Shown here: piece by piece, positions 1-8,244 of the stretch | Layout of the letters: each line of letters opens with the position of its first letter | Position numbering within the stretch: the stretch's first letter is position 1 | Origin: BJGV01 sp964196335 | GTDB taxonomy: Bacteria > Pseudomonadota > Gammaproteobacteria > Burkholderiales > Nitrosomonadaceae | Assembly: GCA_965238155.1 (NCBI GenBank) | Contig: OZ250175.1 | Location: forward strand, 1,798,001 to 1,862,000 | Direction: 5' to 3' | Length of the DNA stretch: 64,000 nucleotides | The notes under the pieces: model-generated | The model's database searches: none | Told to the model about the DNA's origin: nothing | Seen by the model: the letters and a program-made list of their open reading frames with translations, nothing else | Translations under genes and position numbers: made by a program

Positions 1-202
1 TTATTACTTCTACCATGCGATGATGATCAAGCATATCCCACGAAACTAGCTCAATATTATTTACCAGTCCTGGCACAAGTAATTCTGTAGAATTTTTAAT
101 ATTTCTTACTGCACCAACAACATGATAGCCCTTAGCTAACAATAGCTCTGCCATATATGATCCATCTTGACCAGTTATACCAGTGATAAGAACTGTTAGC
201 AT
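1..202 (-). CDS. GDP-mannose 4,6-dehydratase-like NAD-dependent sugar epimerase/dehydratase (partial, N-terminus only)
   Basis: The reverse strand from the ATG at 202 reads as the first 67 residues of a short-chain dehydrogenase-type sugar-nucleotide enzyme; the gene runs off the left edge. The nucleotide-binding motif GITGQDGSYMAELL lies at about residues 7-20 and matches the GDP-mannose 4,6-dehydratase branch rather than generic epimerases, which usually carry GxxGFIG. Catalytic residues lie beyond the window. The gene starts 14 bases after the stop of the glycosyltransferase upstream, so it is probably in the same polysaccharide operon. A separate full-length gmd lies 4.5 kb away, so this copy may have another substrate or be a second dehydratase or a reductase. 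The family is fairly sure, the exact substrate is not. Confidence 0.75.
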   Translation of the reverse strand, partial: MLTVLITGITGQDGSYMAELLLAKGYHVVGAVRNIKNSTELLVPGLVNNIELVSWDMLDHHRMVEVI

Positions 203-216
203 CCTGAATTATTATT

Positions 217-1257
217 CTAACTGAATGTTTTTACCAGGAAATGGCTCAACATACTTGCATGGGGACTACTCAACAGATCAAACAGCACTCTTGATTTATT
301 CTTAGTTGAAAACAGAAGAATAAGAACTACAATGCAATTTGCCAATGATGCAGGAAAAATACATACAAAATACGCAGCTATGCTCTCCATTCTTCTATTT
401 CCACTCGGCCAAAATTTGTGATACTCATTTATAGTGAAATTACCCATTGCGCGGTTTTTCAATAGTGTCTTCATGCTTCGCCACGGTTCGCGCCTACAAA
501 TTCTTCGTTTTGCTGCATCTGAGGAGTCTGGGAATGACCAGATCAGATCAGGCCATTTAATCATCCAGATTTCAAAGCTACGAGCAGTCCACATAGCATT
601 TCCATAGCGAATAATAATTAATGGCTTATCAATTACCCTGATAGTTCTTATTGGGGGGTTCTGGAAAATAACACCGATATGAATAAACAATGTTCCATAA
701 TATGAAGCTCGATCTCTAGAAAGCCAATTTGTCCGCTTAATAACTACACATCCTATAAACGAAAGATATTTTGCAGTAGAAATAAAAAACCTCTCTCTCT
801 CAGAGTAGCCATACTCTCTACCAGAACCAGGTTCTAATATCTGATTTTGAAGCACAGCAGATAAATCTTGATTTCTAACCTCTGAGTTAACGATAATTAG
901 CTCATCCCCACTCCTCAGAACAGATAATACTGTAGAAATAGCACTAGGATGCAGCAAATCATCATCGCTCATTAACCAGCAATATTCACCCTTTGCATAA
1001 CAAACGGCCTTATCATAATCACGATCAACACCAGAGTTTACCTGCTCTCTATAATAGCGAATTTCTGGATAGTTTAGCAGATACCTCTCCATTACCTCCT
1101 TAGTGTTATCAGGTGACGCTCCATCCACAACAATAAGCTCAACTTCAGAGCTCAATTGCAAAAGTATAGAATCTATTGTTTCACTAATGAATTTTCCGCG
1201 GTTGTATGTTGCAATACAAATTGATAACTTAGGTATTTTTGAATGCTGGTTACTCAT
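217..1257 (-). CDS. Family 2 glycosyltransferase
   Basis: A 346-residue GT-A fold glycosyltransferase. The N-terminus has the family start LSICIATYNRGKFI (about residues 11-24), the strand ending VVDGASPDNT (about 43-52), and the metal-binding SDDD motif (about 97-100) preceded by GEYCWLM. The closest style I recognise is the RfbV/abequosyltransferase-like branch used in O-antigen assembly. A hydrophobic segment near residues 290-312 probably anchors the protein in the inner membrane. It would add one sugar from an activated donor to a lipid-linked glycan on the cytoplasmic side. The neighbours (dehydratase, flippase, FkbM-like protein) support a surface polysaccharide role. Donor and acceptor cannot be read from the sequence. 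Confidence 0.85.
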   Translation of the reverse strand: MSNQHSKIPKLSICIATYNRGKFISETIDSILLQLSSEVELIVVDGASPDNTKEVMERYLLNYPEIRYYREQVNSGVDRDYDKAVCYAKGEYCWLMSDDDLLHPSAISTVLSVLRSGDELIIVNSEVRNQDLSAVLQNQILEPGSGREYGYSERERFFISTAKYLSFIGCVVIKRTNWLSRDRASYYGTLFIHIGVIFQNPPIRTIRVIDKPLIIIRYGNAMWTARSFEIWMIKWPDLIWSFPDSSDAAKRRICRREPWRSMKTLLKNRAMGNFTINEYHKFWPSGNRRMESIAAYFVCIFPASLANCIVVLILLFSTKNKSRVLFDLLSSPHASMLSHFLVKTFS

Positions 1258-1477
1258 ATTTTACTATTAATTAACGAAACTGATTCTTCAATCCTGAATC
1301 TTCCCCTTGTATTAATTTATTAATTTGATATACACAGGCTAGCCATACATAACCAAGAAGCTCAATTTTTTATTCTTCATCTTTTTGTGCTCCTATCTTC
1401 AATAGGATAATAAGATTCTCAATTTCTTATTATTATAAATTAGACTTGATATAACCTTACCAACTACGACAAAAGAA

Positions 1478-2344
1478 TTACTTATGCCGTTCAATTGAAA
1501 CAAATTTCTGACTCTCAATTAATGAAAACTGCTTTTCACTTGATATGCGAAATTTCGTTAACTGGTAGCGGTTCTCAGCAAATTCTAATCCCTCAACATT
1601 ATTTAGAAAATTAGAGTCAAAGCAATCATGATCAACAAAAAAAGCATTTACACCATTCTGATCGACTGTTATAAAGCGATAATTACGTGATTCAAAAAAT
1701 TCTCGCCATCCTGCAATAGAAACCCCATAATAAAGCTGTGTAGAATGCGCAGCAGTAAAAACAAAATCATCTCGATATTCAACTGTCAAACTTCGATCTG
1801 GACCATAAACAGAATTATATTCAACCACAAATATTTTCGGACGAAACCCCCCATCCAGAATAGCTTTTGCTATATAAAAATCATTTCCATCAATGTCTAG
1901 AGAGAATATGTCTGGATCATGATGAAAAGCTATAGACCTCAACTCTTGAACATTCTCCTTCGTTATAAACATATTTCGACACTCGAAACCAATACTATAT
2001 CGTTTAATCATCCGACGAGCATGCTTTACTAATTTTAAGTTACCTTCGATCATTATTCCATTGTATTTTTCTGCTACAGCAAGCCAGGAAGTATTGTTTT
2101 CAATCCCATCCGCAGAACCGATCTCAATAAAATATCGATTACAATACAAAAGTTGATCTCGTAAAACATCAAGGATGCCATCTTCTCCATTTTGACTAAA
2201 ACCAGAAAACTCCCACGTAGAGGGCTGCGTTAAATCAATTTTTCTTGCATGCATCATTGCGCCACCTTTGCTAAGAGCGATGCCAATCCGCTGGCGTCCT
2301 CGAAAATCCAGTAGAAAATTTTTGAGCATATTAAGCATAAGCAT
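1478..2344 (-). CDS. FkbM-like methyltransferase-fold protein of a polysaccharide cluster
   Basis: A 288-residue protein. The motif FSQNGEDGILDVL (about residues 48-60) is followed by FIEIGSADGIENNT (about 72-85), which looks like the glycine-rich SAM-binding loop of FkbM-type methyltransferases. FSLDIDGNDFYIAKAIL and VVEYN in the middle fit the later strands of that fold. Proteins of this type are common in O-antigen and capsule clusters, but their reactions are mostly untested, and I do not know whether this one still methylates. There are 220 bases without a gene before the next gene downstream. Fold assignment is moderate; function is inferred from context. Confidence 0.6.
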   Translation of the reverse strand: MLMLNMLKNFLLDFRGRQRIGIALSKGGAMMHARKIDLTQPSTWEFSGFSQNGEDGILDVLRDQLLYCNRYFIEIGSADGIENNTSWLAVAEKYNGIMIEGNLKLVKHARRMIKRYSIGFECRNMFITKENVQELRSIAFHHDPDIFSLDIDGNDFYIAKAILDGGFRPKIFVVEYNSVYGPDRSLTVEYRDDFVFTAAHSTQLYYGVSIAGWREFFESRNYRFITVDQNGVNAFFVDHDCFDSNFLNNVEGLEFAENRYQLTKFRISSEKQFSLIESQKFVSIERHK

Positions 2345-2650
2345 CCAATCAAATATAAATTATAAAGCAATTACTAGATTTTTAAATCTAAAATAATTAT
2401 AACAACTATGTTCAGTTGTTATAATATAAAATAAAGCATTCGTATTCGCGACAATTCATAACAATGTGCTTGCATGCCATTGTATTAAGAAAATGTTTTA
2501 TCAAGATTCCTCCCTCCCGGTATCCCGCAATCTGGTTAAAACTATGCTGACGATAAGTAATTAAGGTGCTACCAAAACAAATATTACAGCACTGACCAAC
2601 CTAAAGATTTAATACAAGCGGAAATGAGAGTACAAAATAATATTGATACA
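2345..2650. other. Gene-free stretch with two AT-rich inverted repeats
   Basis: About 300 bases separate the flippase stop from the FkbM-like start. A perfect 12-base inverted repeat with a 6-base loop lies at 2396-2425 (arm ATTATAACAACT). A smaller one, TAGATTT-TT-AAATCTA, lies at 2375-2390. On the minus strand the larger hairpin is followed by T-rich sequence, so it could be a weak terminator for the flippase transcript, though its stem is almost all A and T. I see no open reading frame with coding character here. Confidence 0.4.
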
Positions 2651-4219
2651 TTACTTTGGTGGCTGTTTTACCGAAGCGTTACTGTTTGATGGACCCGACT
2701 TTCTCCGGTTATTAGTCTTTAATAACCGAATAGACTGCGTATTTAAGTTTCCTGTCGCCCATGCAGTTGCCACGAAAGCAAGAACGAATGTACTGAGCAT
2801 TACTAATAGTATGATAATACTGGATGCATCTACTGGTAAAATCTCGTGGGCAATTAGTCCGATAGTACTGACTATTAAGATCGGTAAAATTATATCTTGT
2901 CTGTACCATCTACCTATCTCATCTTTGAGTAATCGTCGATGCATGATCGGTATTTCAAAAACTAAATATCCAAGGTTAAGAATGATCCATGCCCAAGCCG
3001 CGCCTATACCTTGATACATATGCACCATCCATATCATTAATGGAATCAGAAGAATCACAGCAACGATATTTTTATAAATTGTCAGCTTGGTCCACCCATA
3101 TGCAAGCTGTAACGTATAAGGTAACATCATAAGACCGTTAATAGTAGTTCCGATAATTAATAGACTTAACAACATATGGGCATTGCTAACAACCACAGGG
3201 TCTCCAATCCACAGGATGAGCACTTCCTCTGCAAAGAAAGCCAAGGTTACAGCGACAGGCAAAATAATAATTGAAACTAATTGGCATCCTTTGTGATATA
3301 GCTCTGAAATATCAACCTCTCTCCCTCCCGCAGCAAGTTGGGAAAGTCGTGGGAATAATGCAGAATAAACGGGGTGCACAATGCTAATAAGAACATTTGC
3401 CACACTGAACGCCAACATGTAATAACCAAACATCTCCAGCGTAAGCATTTTACTGAGAATTATCTTGTCGATTTGAGTTAGAAAGATGGTCACCAACGAG
3501 ATACCCATCATTCCTGATGCGAATCGCCAATTCTTGACCAACAACCTTTTATCAAACCTACTCTTGTTCCCAGATTTAGGTAGAGATTTCCAAAGCCAAA
3601 CCGCCAGTACAATCGTCGTTAATAGTGCAACAAAAGACTGCCAAAGGAAGAATAACAATATTGAGGGTGAGACAAATAATAGTACAAGTACGGCACCAAA
3701 ATGCTGTACCATTATCGACACAGATTTAATTACGTTAAATACAACCTGTCGCTGGAGGCCTCTTAATCCACCAGTATAAATTGCCCCCGGCCATTGAAAT
3801 GCCAGTAACATCCCCATGATAAGTAATGCTTGCTCAACCGTTTCATTGCTAACGTTAGTCGAATTAATCCAGTATTTAGCGATAAGTGGTGCCAGCACTA
3901 CAACAACAACACCAATCAGAACACCAATCCCCCAGTAAATGATCTCAAAGGTTCGTACCAAATTACGTGATTCCTGCGCAGAATCTTCTGCTACTGATAA
4001 TCTTGACAGTTCACGATTCAATGTCGCACTGAGCCCCATGTCCAATAAAGCAAGCAAGGCACTTAAAGACATGAAGATACCAAGGAGCCCGTATACTTCT
4101 ACTCCCATAAGTCTGATGTAGATTGGAACAAAGGCCAGACTAAAAACACCACTCCATGCCTTACCGGCAAAGTTGGCCATAATGTTGTGTCGCACCGATG
4201 GCGTTGATTTCATGCGCAA
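2651..4219 (-). CDS. Wzx-type oligosaccharide flippase (polysaccharide biosynthesis membrane protein)
   Basis: A 522-residue integral membrane protein with about twelve or more hydrophobic helices, from residue 10 to about 490, and a short basic and polar tail. The start (NIMANFAGKAWSGVFSLAFV) and the next block (YIRLMGVEVYGLLGIFMSLS) are typical of the MOP-superfamily polysaccharide exporters that flip undecaprenyl-linked repeat units across the inner membrane. Length is slightly above the usual 420-500. It lies inside the sugar-modifying gene group, downstream of the broken glycosyltransferase fragment. No polymerase gene (Wzy) is visible within the window. The repeat unit it moves cannot be predicted. 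Confidence 0.85.
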   Translation of the reverse strand: MRMKSTPSVRHNIMANFAGKAWSGVFSLAFVPIYIRLMGVEVYGLLGIFMSLSALLALLDMGLSATLNRELSRLSVAEDSAQESRNLVRTFEIIYWGIGVLIGVVVVVLAPLIAKYWINSTNVSNETVEQALLIMGMLLAFQWPGAIYTGGLRGLQRQVVFNVIKSVSIMVQHFGAVLVLLFVSPSILLFFLWQSFVALLTTIVLAVWLWKSLPKSGNKSRFDKRLLVKNWRFASGMMGISLVTIFLTQIDKIILSKMLTLEMFGYYMLAFSVANVLISIVHPVYSALFPRLSQLAAGGREVDISELYHKGCQLVSIIILPVAVTLAFFAEEVLILWIGDPVVVSNAHMLLSLLIIGTTINGLMMLPYTLQLAYGWTKLTIYKNIVAVILLIPLMIWMVHMYQGIGAAWAWIILNLGYLVFEIPIMHRRLLKDEIGRWYRQDIILPILIVSTIGLIAHEILPVDASSIIILLVMLSTFVLAFVATAWATGNLNTQSIRLLKTNNRRKSGPSNSNASVKQPPK

Positions 4220-4241
4220 CTAAACCTATTGATCTAAAGAC

Positions 4242-4505
4242 TTATTGAGATCTTTTATAAAAGGGGCACTCAAAATTGCGTGCTGAACCTAAACGTTTTT
4301 GATTTATATGTAGCTTAACTGGGAAAGGTGCGCTACGTTCGAAATCCTTGATTATGTCTATAGTTGCATCAACAGAGGTGTCATCTGATATTACCAGCTC
4401 GTCCAGTTGTCTGGTTTGGCTCACGATACTATCCAACTGCTCACCAATATAATGCTCACCATTATGTGTGGCAAGTGCAATTGACAAGGACAACCGCGTA
4501 CTCAT
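4242..4505 (-). pseudogene. Truncated family 2 glycosyltransferase (N-terminal fragment)
   Basis: From the ATG at 4505 the reading frame gives about 87 residues that clearly start like a GT2 enzyme: LSIALATHNGEHYIGEQLDS, then ELVISDDTSVDAT, then GSARNFE. A working enzyme would be about 250-330 residues and would continue with the metal-binding DxD region; here the frame ends a few codons after GSARNFE with the unrelated tail CPFYKRSQ. The fragment stops 22 bases before the flippase start, so the rest of the gene was probably deleted. It has lost the acceptor half of the fold and should not be active. Confidence 0.8.
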
Positions 4506-4650
4506 CTGGAACAACAACGTCTGCTATTGTCTCTGGCTTCACAGATCATTAATAATGCCTCACCCCAATCACCCTGTATGGATAGGCCATGTATTTCTTT
4601 CTTGTAGAATGGGCGATCATTTCTAACACAAAGCAAGTAGATTTAATCAT
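4506..4650 (-). pseudogene. Degenerate coding remnant between gmd and the truncated glycosyltransferase
   Basis: On the minus strand between the gmd stop and the glycosyltransferase fragment, a frame without a start codon reads from about 4639 to a stop at 4502-4504, which overlaps the ATG of the fragment in an ATGA arrangement typical of coupled genes. The readable peptide includes DRPFYKKEIHGLSIQGDWGE. Another frame near its end reads ETIADVVVPDEYA, so an internal frameshift is possible. I do not recognise the parent family. It looks like the C-terminal scrap of a former operon gene. Confidence 0.4.
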
Positions 4651-4654
4651 GGTC

Positions 4655-5764
4655 CTATTCATTACGATCATAAGCTATAAAACCATGCTTCTTAACCAAT
4701 TCGTCTCGTTCAGCAGATTTAAGGTCTTCCCTAACCATTTCAGAAACTAGTTGTTTGAAGCTAATTTTGGGAGCCCAACCAAGTTTCTTCCTGGCTTTGG
4801 AAGCATCACCCAATAGTGTTTCAACCTCAGTCAATCGGAAATAGCGTGGATCTACGCGCACAATAACACGAGGCTCTATATTCAACGAACCAGAACCCAG
4901 GTAGCCTAATTCATCTACCCCACTCCCCTCCCAGCGAATATGTATACCAAGTTCTTCGGCAGCGGCATTTACAAAATCACGAACGCTGTATTGAGTGCCT
5001 GTAGCGATAACAAAATCTTCTGCCTGTGGTTGTTGCAGCATCAACCACTGCATTTCAACATAGTCTCTGGCATGACCCCAGTCACGCTTTGCATTGAGGT
5101 TGCCGATATAAAGACAATCCTGTAATCCAAGCTTGATACGTGCTAGAGCACGGGTAATCTTACGCGTTACAAATGTCTCTCCACGTACCGGGCTCTCGTG
5201 ATTGAACATGATGCCATTACAGGCATACATACCATAAGCCTCACGATAATTAACTGTGATCCAGTGAGCGTAGAGTTTGGCAACTGCGTAAGGGGATCGG
5301 GGATAAAACGGCGTGGTTTCTTTTTGAGGTGTTTCCTGTACCAATCCATATAATTCAGAAGTAGATGCCTGGTAAAAACGGACTTTCTTTTCCAAACCAA
5401 GGATACGAATTGCTTCGAGTAAACGCAATGCGCCAAGTGCATCCGAGTTTGCAGTATATTCCGGCTCTTCAAATGACACAGCGACATGACTTTGCGCCGC
5501 AAGATTGTAAATTTCATTCGGTTGCACCTGCTGGATAATGCGCACCAAGCTACTGGAATCAGTCATGTCACCGTGATGTAGAAAGAAATGCCGGTTCTTC
5601 TCGTGCGGATCTTGGTATAAATGGTCAATCCGGTCAGTATTAAACAATGAGGTTCGGCGTTTTATGCCATGCACTTCATAACCCTTATCCAGCAAAAACT
5701 CTGCAAGGCATGAGCCATCCTGCCCGGTAATACCCGTAATCAAAGCAATTTTCTCTTTACGCAT
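4655..5764 (-). CDS. gmd: GDP-mannose 4,6-dehydratase
   Basis: This enzyme converts GDP-D-mannose to GDP-4-keto-6-deoxy-D-mannose, the precursor of fucose, rhamnose and related deoxy sugars. The sequence has the family N-terminus ALITGITGQDGSCLAEFL, the active-site segment STSELYGLVQ and the YAVAK motif with the catalytic Tyr and Lys, followed by NGIMFNHESPVRGETFVTRK, all diagnostic. I chose the ATG at 5764 because a G-rich ribosome-binding region (GGGGT...GAGG) lies just upstream; an in-frame ATG at 5779 has none. From 5764 the protein is 369 residues, the usual size. It supplies an activated sugar to the polysaccharide locus to its left. No reductase such as fcl or rmd is visible in the window. 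Confidence 0.95.
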   Translation of the reverse strand: MRKEKIALITGITGQDGSCLAEFLLDKGYEVHGIKRRTSLFNTDRIDHLYQDPHEKNRHFFLHHGDMTDSSSLVRIIQQVQPNEIYNLAAQSHVAVSFEEPEYTANSDALGALRLLEAIRILGLEKKVRFYQASTSELYGLVQETPQKETTPFYPRSPYAVAKLYAHWITVNYREAYGMYACNGIMFNHESPVRGETFVTRKITRALARIKLGLQDCLYIGNLNAKRDWGHARDYVEMQWLMLQQPQAEDFVIATGTQYSVRDFVNAAAEELGIHIRWEGSGVDELGYLGSGSLNIEPRVIVRVDPRYFRLTEVETLLGDASKARKKLGWAPKISFKQLVSEMVREDLKSAERDELVKKHGFIAYDRNE

Positions 5765-5976
5765 TGCCTCTAACCCCATTTTTAATACTTATAAAATCCG
5801 AATTATACATACTATTTTTATCCATACCTGACGAATGAAAGCGCATCTCATTAATCCCTGACCTGCTTATAAAATATTGAAAACTGACTATTGGCCTGCC
5901 CTGTCTATGTTACGAATTATATAGCATCGTGAAACTCGTTAAACCTGCTCTTCCAAAATGAGGACGATAAATCCTG

Positions 5977-7296
5977 CTACTGCAACACTTCATTTATCTG
6001 TACCAAATCTTCCTCATTAAGTTCACCTGCTGCCGCTTTGAGCCTCAATCTTGACATGAATAAATTATAGTGTGCTCGGCCAAGATCTCGTCGAGACATA
6101 GAATGTAATCCCTGTGCATTCAACACATCGACCTCAGTCCTTACGCCTACTTCCTGACCTAGTTTGGTTGATTCAAATTGGCTCTGACTGGATCTCACGG
6201 CTTGTATTTGCGCCTTCACCAAGGCCTTGCCGTTGGTGGTATTAAGATATTCCTGGCTCACTTGAAGCGCAGTGTTGCGATGAGTATCTTCCATATCCTG
6301 ACGCACTTTTTCCTGAATAGCTAATGCCTCACGCACACGCGACTGTACCGCAAATCCACTAAATAACGGAATATTAAGCTCAAGCCCTATTTCCTTTGAA
6401 GTCAGATCTATCCCCCTCCCAGTAAAGGTTCCACCCACACCTTTCTGATTACTATAGAGTGCAACCAGATCTAGGGTCGGATAGTGCCCTGCCTTAGCAC
6501 GCTCTACCTCATATTTCGCGATCTCATACACTGCCTGTTGAACTTTAACGGCAAGGCTATTCTGTTCGGCTACTACGAGCCAATCCCCCATACTGGCATA
6601 CCTTAGAACAGATATATCGACATCATCACTTTCATGTAAGCGCGAGATATCATCGGGAAATCGACCAGTAATCTTCTGCAGTTTACGTTTATTAATTTCC
6701 AGCGTGTTCCTAGAGACGATCAACTTCGAAACTGTTATATCAAAACGAGCCTGAGCTTCGTTGGTGTCAACTATAGTAGAATTGCCCGCCTCGAAGTTGG
6801 CTTTAGCCTGTTTCAGTTGCCGCTCAATAGCTTCCTTCTGGTCTTCCTCCACCCTCACGTCGAACTGAGAAATCAATACGTCAAAATATGCCTGCGCCAC
6901 ACGTAAGATCAGATCCTGGGCTGCTATGATGAATTGTGAATCTGCCTGCATGACCTGGATTTTTGATTGTTCGTAGGCTACAAAATTCTCCTTACGGAAA
7001 ATTGGCTGGGTCGCTTCAATAACCAGGCCGCTCCTATTAATCTTTCTTTCAGGTCCTATGCTTGAGTTGATGAGTTGCCTCCTCTGTACTCCTGAAAGTG
7101 TGAGGATAGGGAGCAACCCTGCTCTACCCTGAGGTAATTTCTCCTGGGCTGCCCTATGTGCAGCGCGTGCAGCAGCATACTGTGCATCCTGCTCCAACGC
7201 ATCGCGGTAAACATCCATCAGGTCAGCAGCATTTAGCGGGGTATGTAAACTCACCCCAATAATTAATAATGCATAAACGTATTGCGAAATATTCAC
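5977..7296 (-). CDS. tolC: TolC-family outer-membrane efflux/secretion channel
   Basis: A TolC-type protein forms the trimeric outer-membrane and periplasmic duct for drug efflux pumps and type I secretion. The mature N-terminus ADLMDVYRDALEQDAQYAAA, the repeat-like KLPQGRAGLLPILTLSG and QPIFRKENFVAYEQ, and the long helical middle with EAQARFDIT and VGVRTEVDVLNAQ match the family's two structural repeats. The frame opens with a TTG at 7365. I placed the start at GTG 7296, which gives a compact signal peptide ending LNA before ADL. That peptide lacks the usual basic residues, so the TTG start remains possible. The gene follows pcm on the same strand, a common betaproteobacterial arrangement. 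No inner-membrane pump genes are adjacent. Confidence 0.9.
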   Translation of the reverse strand: MNISQYVYALLIIGVSLHTPLNAADLMDVYRDALEQDAQYAAARAAHRAAQEKLPQGRAGLLPILTLSGVQRRQLINSSIGPERKINRSGLVIEATQPIFRKENFVAYEQSKIQVMQADSQFIIAAQDLILRVAQAYFDVLISQFDVRVEEDQKEAIERQLKQAKANFEAGNSTIVDTNEAQARFDITVSKLIVSRNTLEINKRKLQKITGRFPDDISRLHESDDVDISVLRYASMGDWLVVAEQNSLAVKVQQAVYEIAKYEVERAKAGHYPTLDLVALYSNQKGVGGTFTGRGIDLTSKEIGLELNIPLFSGFAVQSRVREALAIQEKVRQDMEDTHRNTALQVSQEYLNTTNGKALVKAQIQAVRSSQSQFESTKLGQEVGVRTEVDVLNAQGLHSMSRRDLGRAHYNLFMSRLRLKAAAGELNEEDLVQINEVLQ

Positions 7297-7390
7297 CTTA
7301 ATTCTTACTTCTGGAAAATAAAATTTTCGTCCGATTGAAAATAGATTAGATGACAGATCAGTCAAAAGGGTAATTTATAAAATTAAAAGA

Positions 7391-8044
7391 TTAGAAAACA
7401 AACTGCTTTGTTTGTTGAACGTTCCTCAATGGAGGAATGCAGGTTTCGAACAAACCCACCCTACTATACGTACCTTCTTCCACACATGTAATAAGTACGG
7501 CCTTCATCACGGGTGCGTCACCTTCCACCACAAATAGTCTCCCGCCAGCTATAAGGCTATTCTGAAACTCTTCAGGTAAAATTGGTGTGGAACCAGTCAA
7601 TACGATAACATCATATGGTCCGTGCTCAGGCCAACCATGGGAAGCATCACCCACTTCCAGAGTTACATTGGCTATACCATGAGCCTGAAGATTCTGTTCT
7701 GCAATCATTTTTAATTCCGGTAAAATCTCAATGCTGTAAACATGCCCACCTTTCTTAGCTAACAATGAAGTCAGATAACCGCTGCCACTGCCAACTTCCA
7801 GTATTCTGTCAGTCTTTCTAACCTGTATTTCCTGTAAGATACGGGCTTCCATCTTGGGAGCAAGCATCACCTCACCATGCCCCAGTGGAATTTCCATATC
7901 CACAAATGCTAAAGAACAATAAACTGCAGGGACAAATTCCTCGCGCCGTAGCTCAAAAAGTAACTTGATGACTTCCGGATCCAGTACGTCCCATGGACGG
8001 ATTTGTTGTTCTACCATATTAAAACGAGTCTGTTCTAAATTCAT
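7391..8044 (-). CDS. pcm: Protein-L-isoaspartate O-methyltransferase family protein
   Basis: SAM-dependent enzyme family that methylates abnormal isoaspartyl residues and so helps repair aged proteins. The sequence shows MVEQQIRPWDVLDPEV at the N-terminus, the SAM-binding motif ILEVGSGSGYLTSLLA (about residues 76-91) and EVGDASHGWPEHGPYDVIVLTGS later. I chose the ATG at 8044, preceded by AGGA, giving 217 residues; the frame extends upstream to 8107 but family members start near MNLEQ. Members of this tolC-linked branch are often diverged from E. coli Pcm, so true repair activity is inferred. It is divergent from the thiC riboswitch leader. Confidence 0.85.
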   Translation of the reverse strand: MNLEQTRFNMVEQQIRPWDVLDPEVIKLLFELRREEFVPAVYCSLAFVDMEIPLGHGEVMLAPKMEARILQEIQVRKTDRILEVGSGSGYLTSLLAKKGGHVYSIEILPELKMIAEQNLQAHGIANVTLEVGDASHGWPEHGPYDVIVLTGSTPILPEEFQNSLIAGGRLFVVEGDAPVMKAVLITCVEEGTYSRVGLFETCIPPLRNVQQTKQFVF

Positions 8045-8113
8045 ATTTATTCCTAAATAAATTCTTATCTCATGCTTGCAATTATTCCATATTTCCTTTA
8101 GTTTCACAGTATA

Positions 8114-8200
8114 AGCTGGGGGTCCACTTCCAGAAACATGGAAGATAGGTGAGAGAGTCCCTTAATACCTGACACGGGTAATGCCGCCGTAGGGAAGCTG
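8114..8200 (+). ncRNA. TPP riboswitch (THI element) in the thiC leader
   Basis: The leader contains the conserved THI-box landmarks in order: GCTGGGGGTCC, a perfect P3 hairpin CTTCCA/TGGAAG (8127-8144), the GGTGAGAG pyrimidine-sensing loop (8148-8155), then ACCTGA (8167-8172) and GGGTAATGCCGCCGTAGGGA (8176-8195) for the pyrophosphate-sensing arm. It is on the same strand as thiC and ends about 45 bases before its start codon. Binding of thiamine pyrophosphate should turn thiC expression down. The outer P1 helix looks short (AGCT with AGCT). Confidence 0.93.
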
Positions 8201-8215
8201 GGATGACCTGCCCCT

Positions 8216-8239
8216 GCTCCTTAAGGCACCTCAAGGAGC
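8216..8239 (+). promoter_or_regulatory. Hairpin sequestering the thiC Shine-Dalgarno (riboswitch expression platform)
   Basis: GCTCCTT at 8216-8222 pairs perfectly with AAGGAGC at 8233-8239, and the second arm contains the thiC ribosome-binding site AAGGAG, five to six bases before the ATG at 8245. No T-tract follows, so this is a translation switch rather than a terminator. In the ligand-bound state the hairpin would hide the ribosome-binding site. Confidence 0.8.
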
Positions 8240-8244
8240 GTACT

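Noticed and set aside
2643..3014. 123-codon plus-strand frame inside the flippase
   Set aside because: It is antisense to a well-supported 522-residue flippase and shows no start signal or family motif.
8203..8244. Upstream ATG extending thiC into the riboswitch leader
   Set aside because: The leader is structured RNA, and the ATG at 8245 has a good Shine-Dalgarno and matches family starts.
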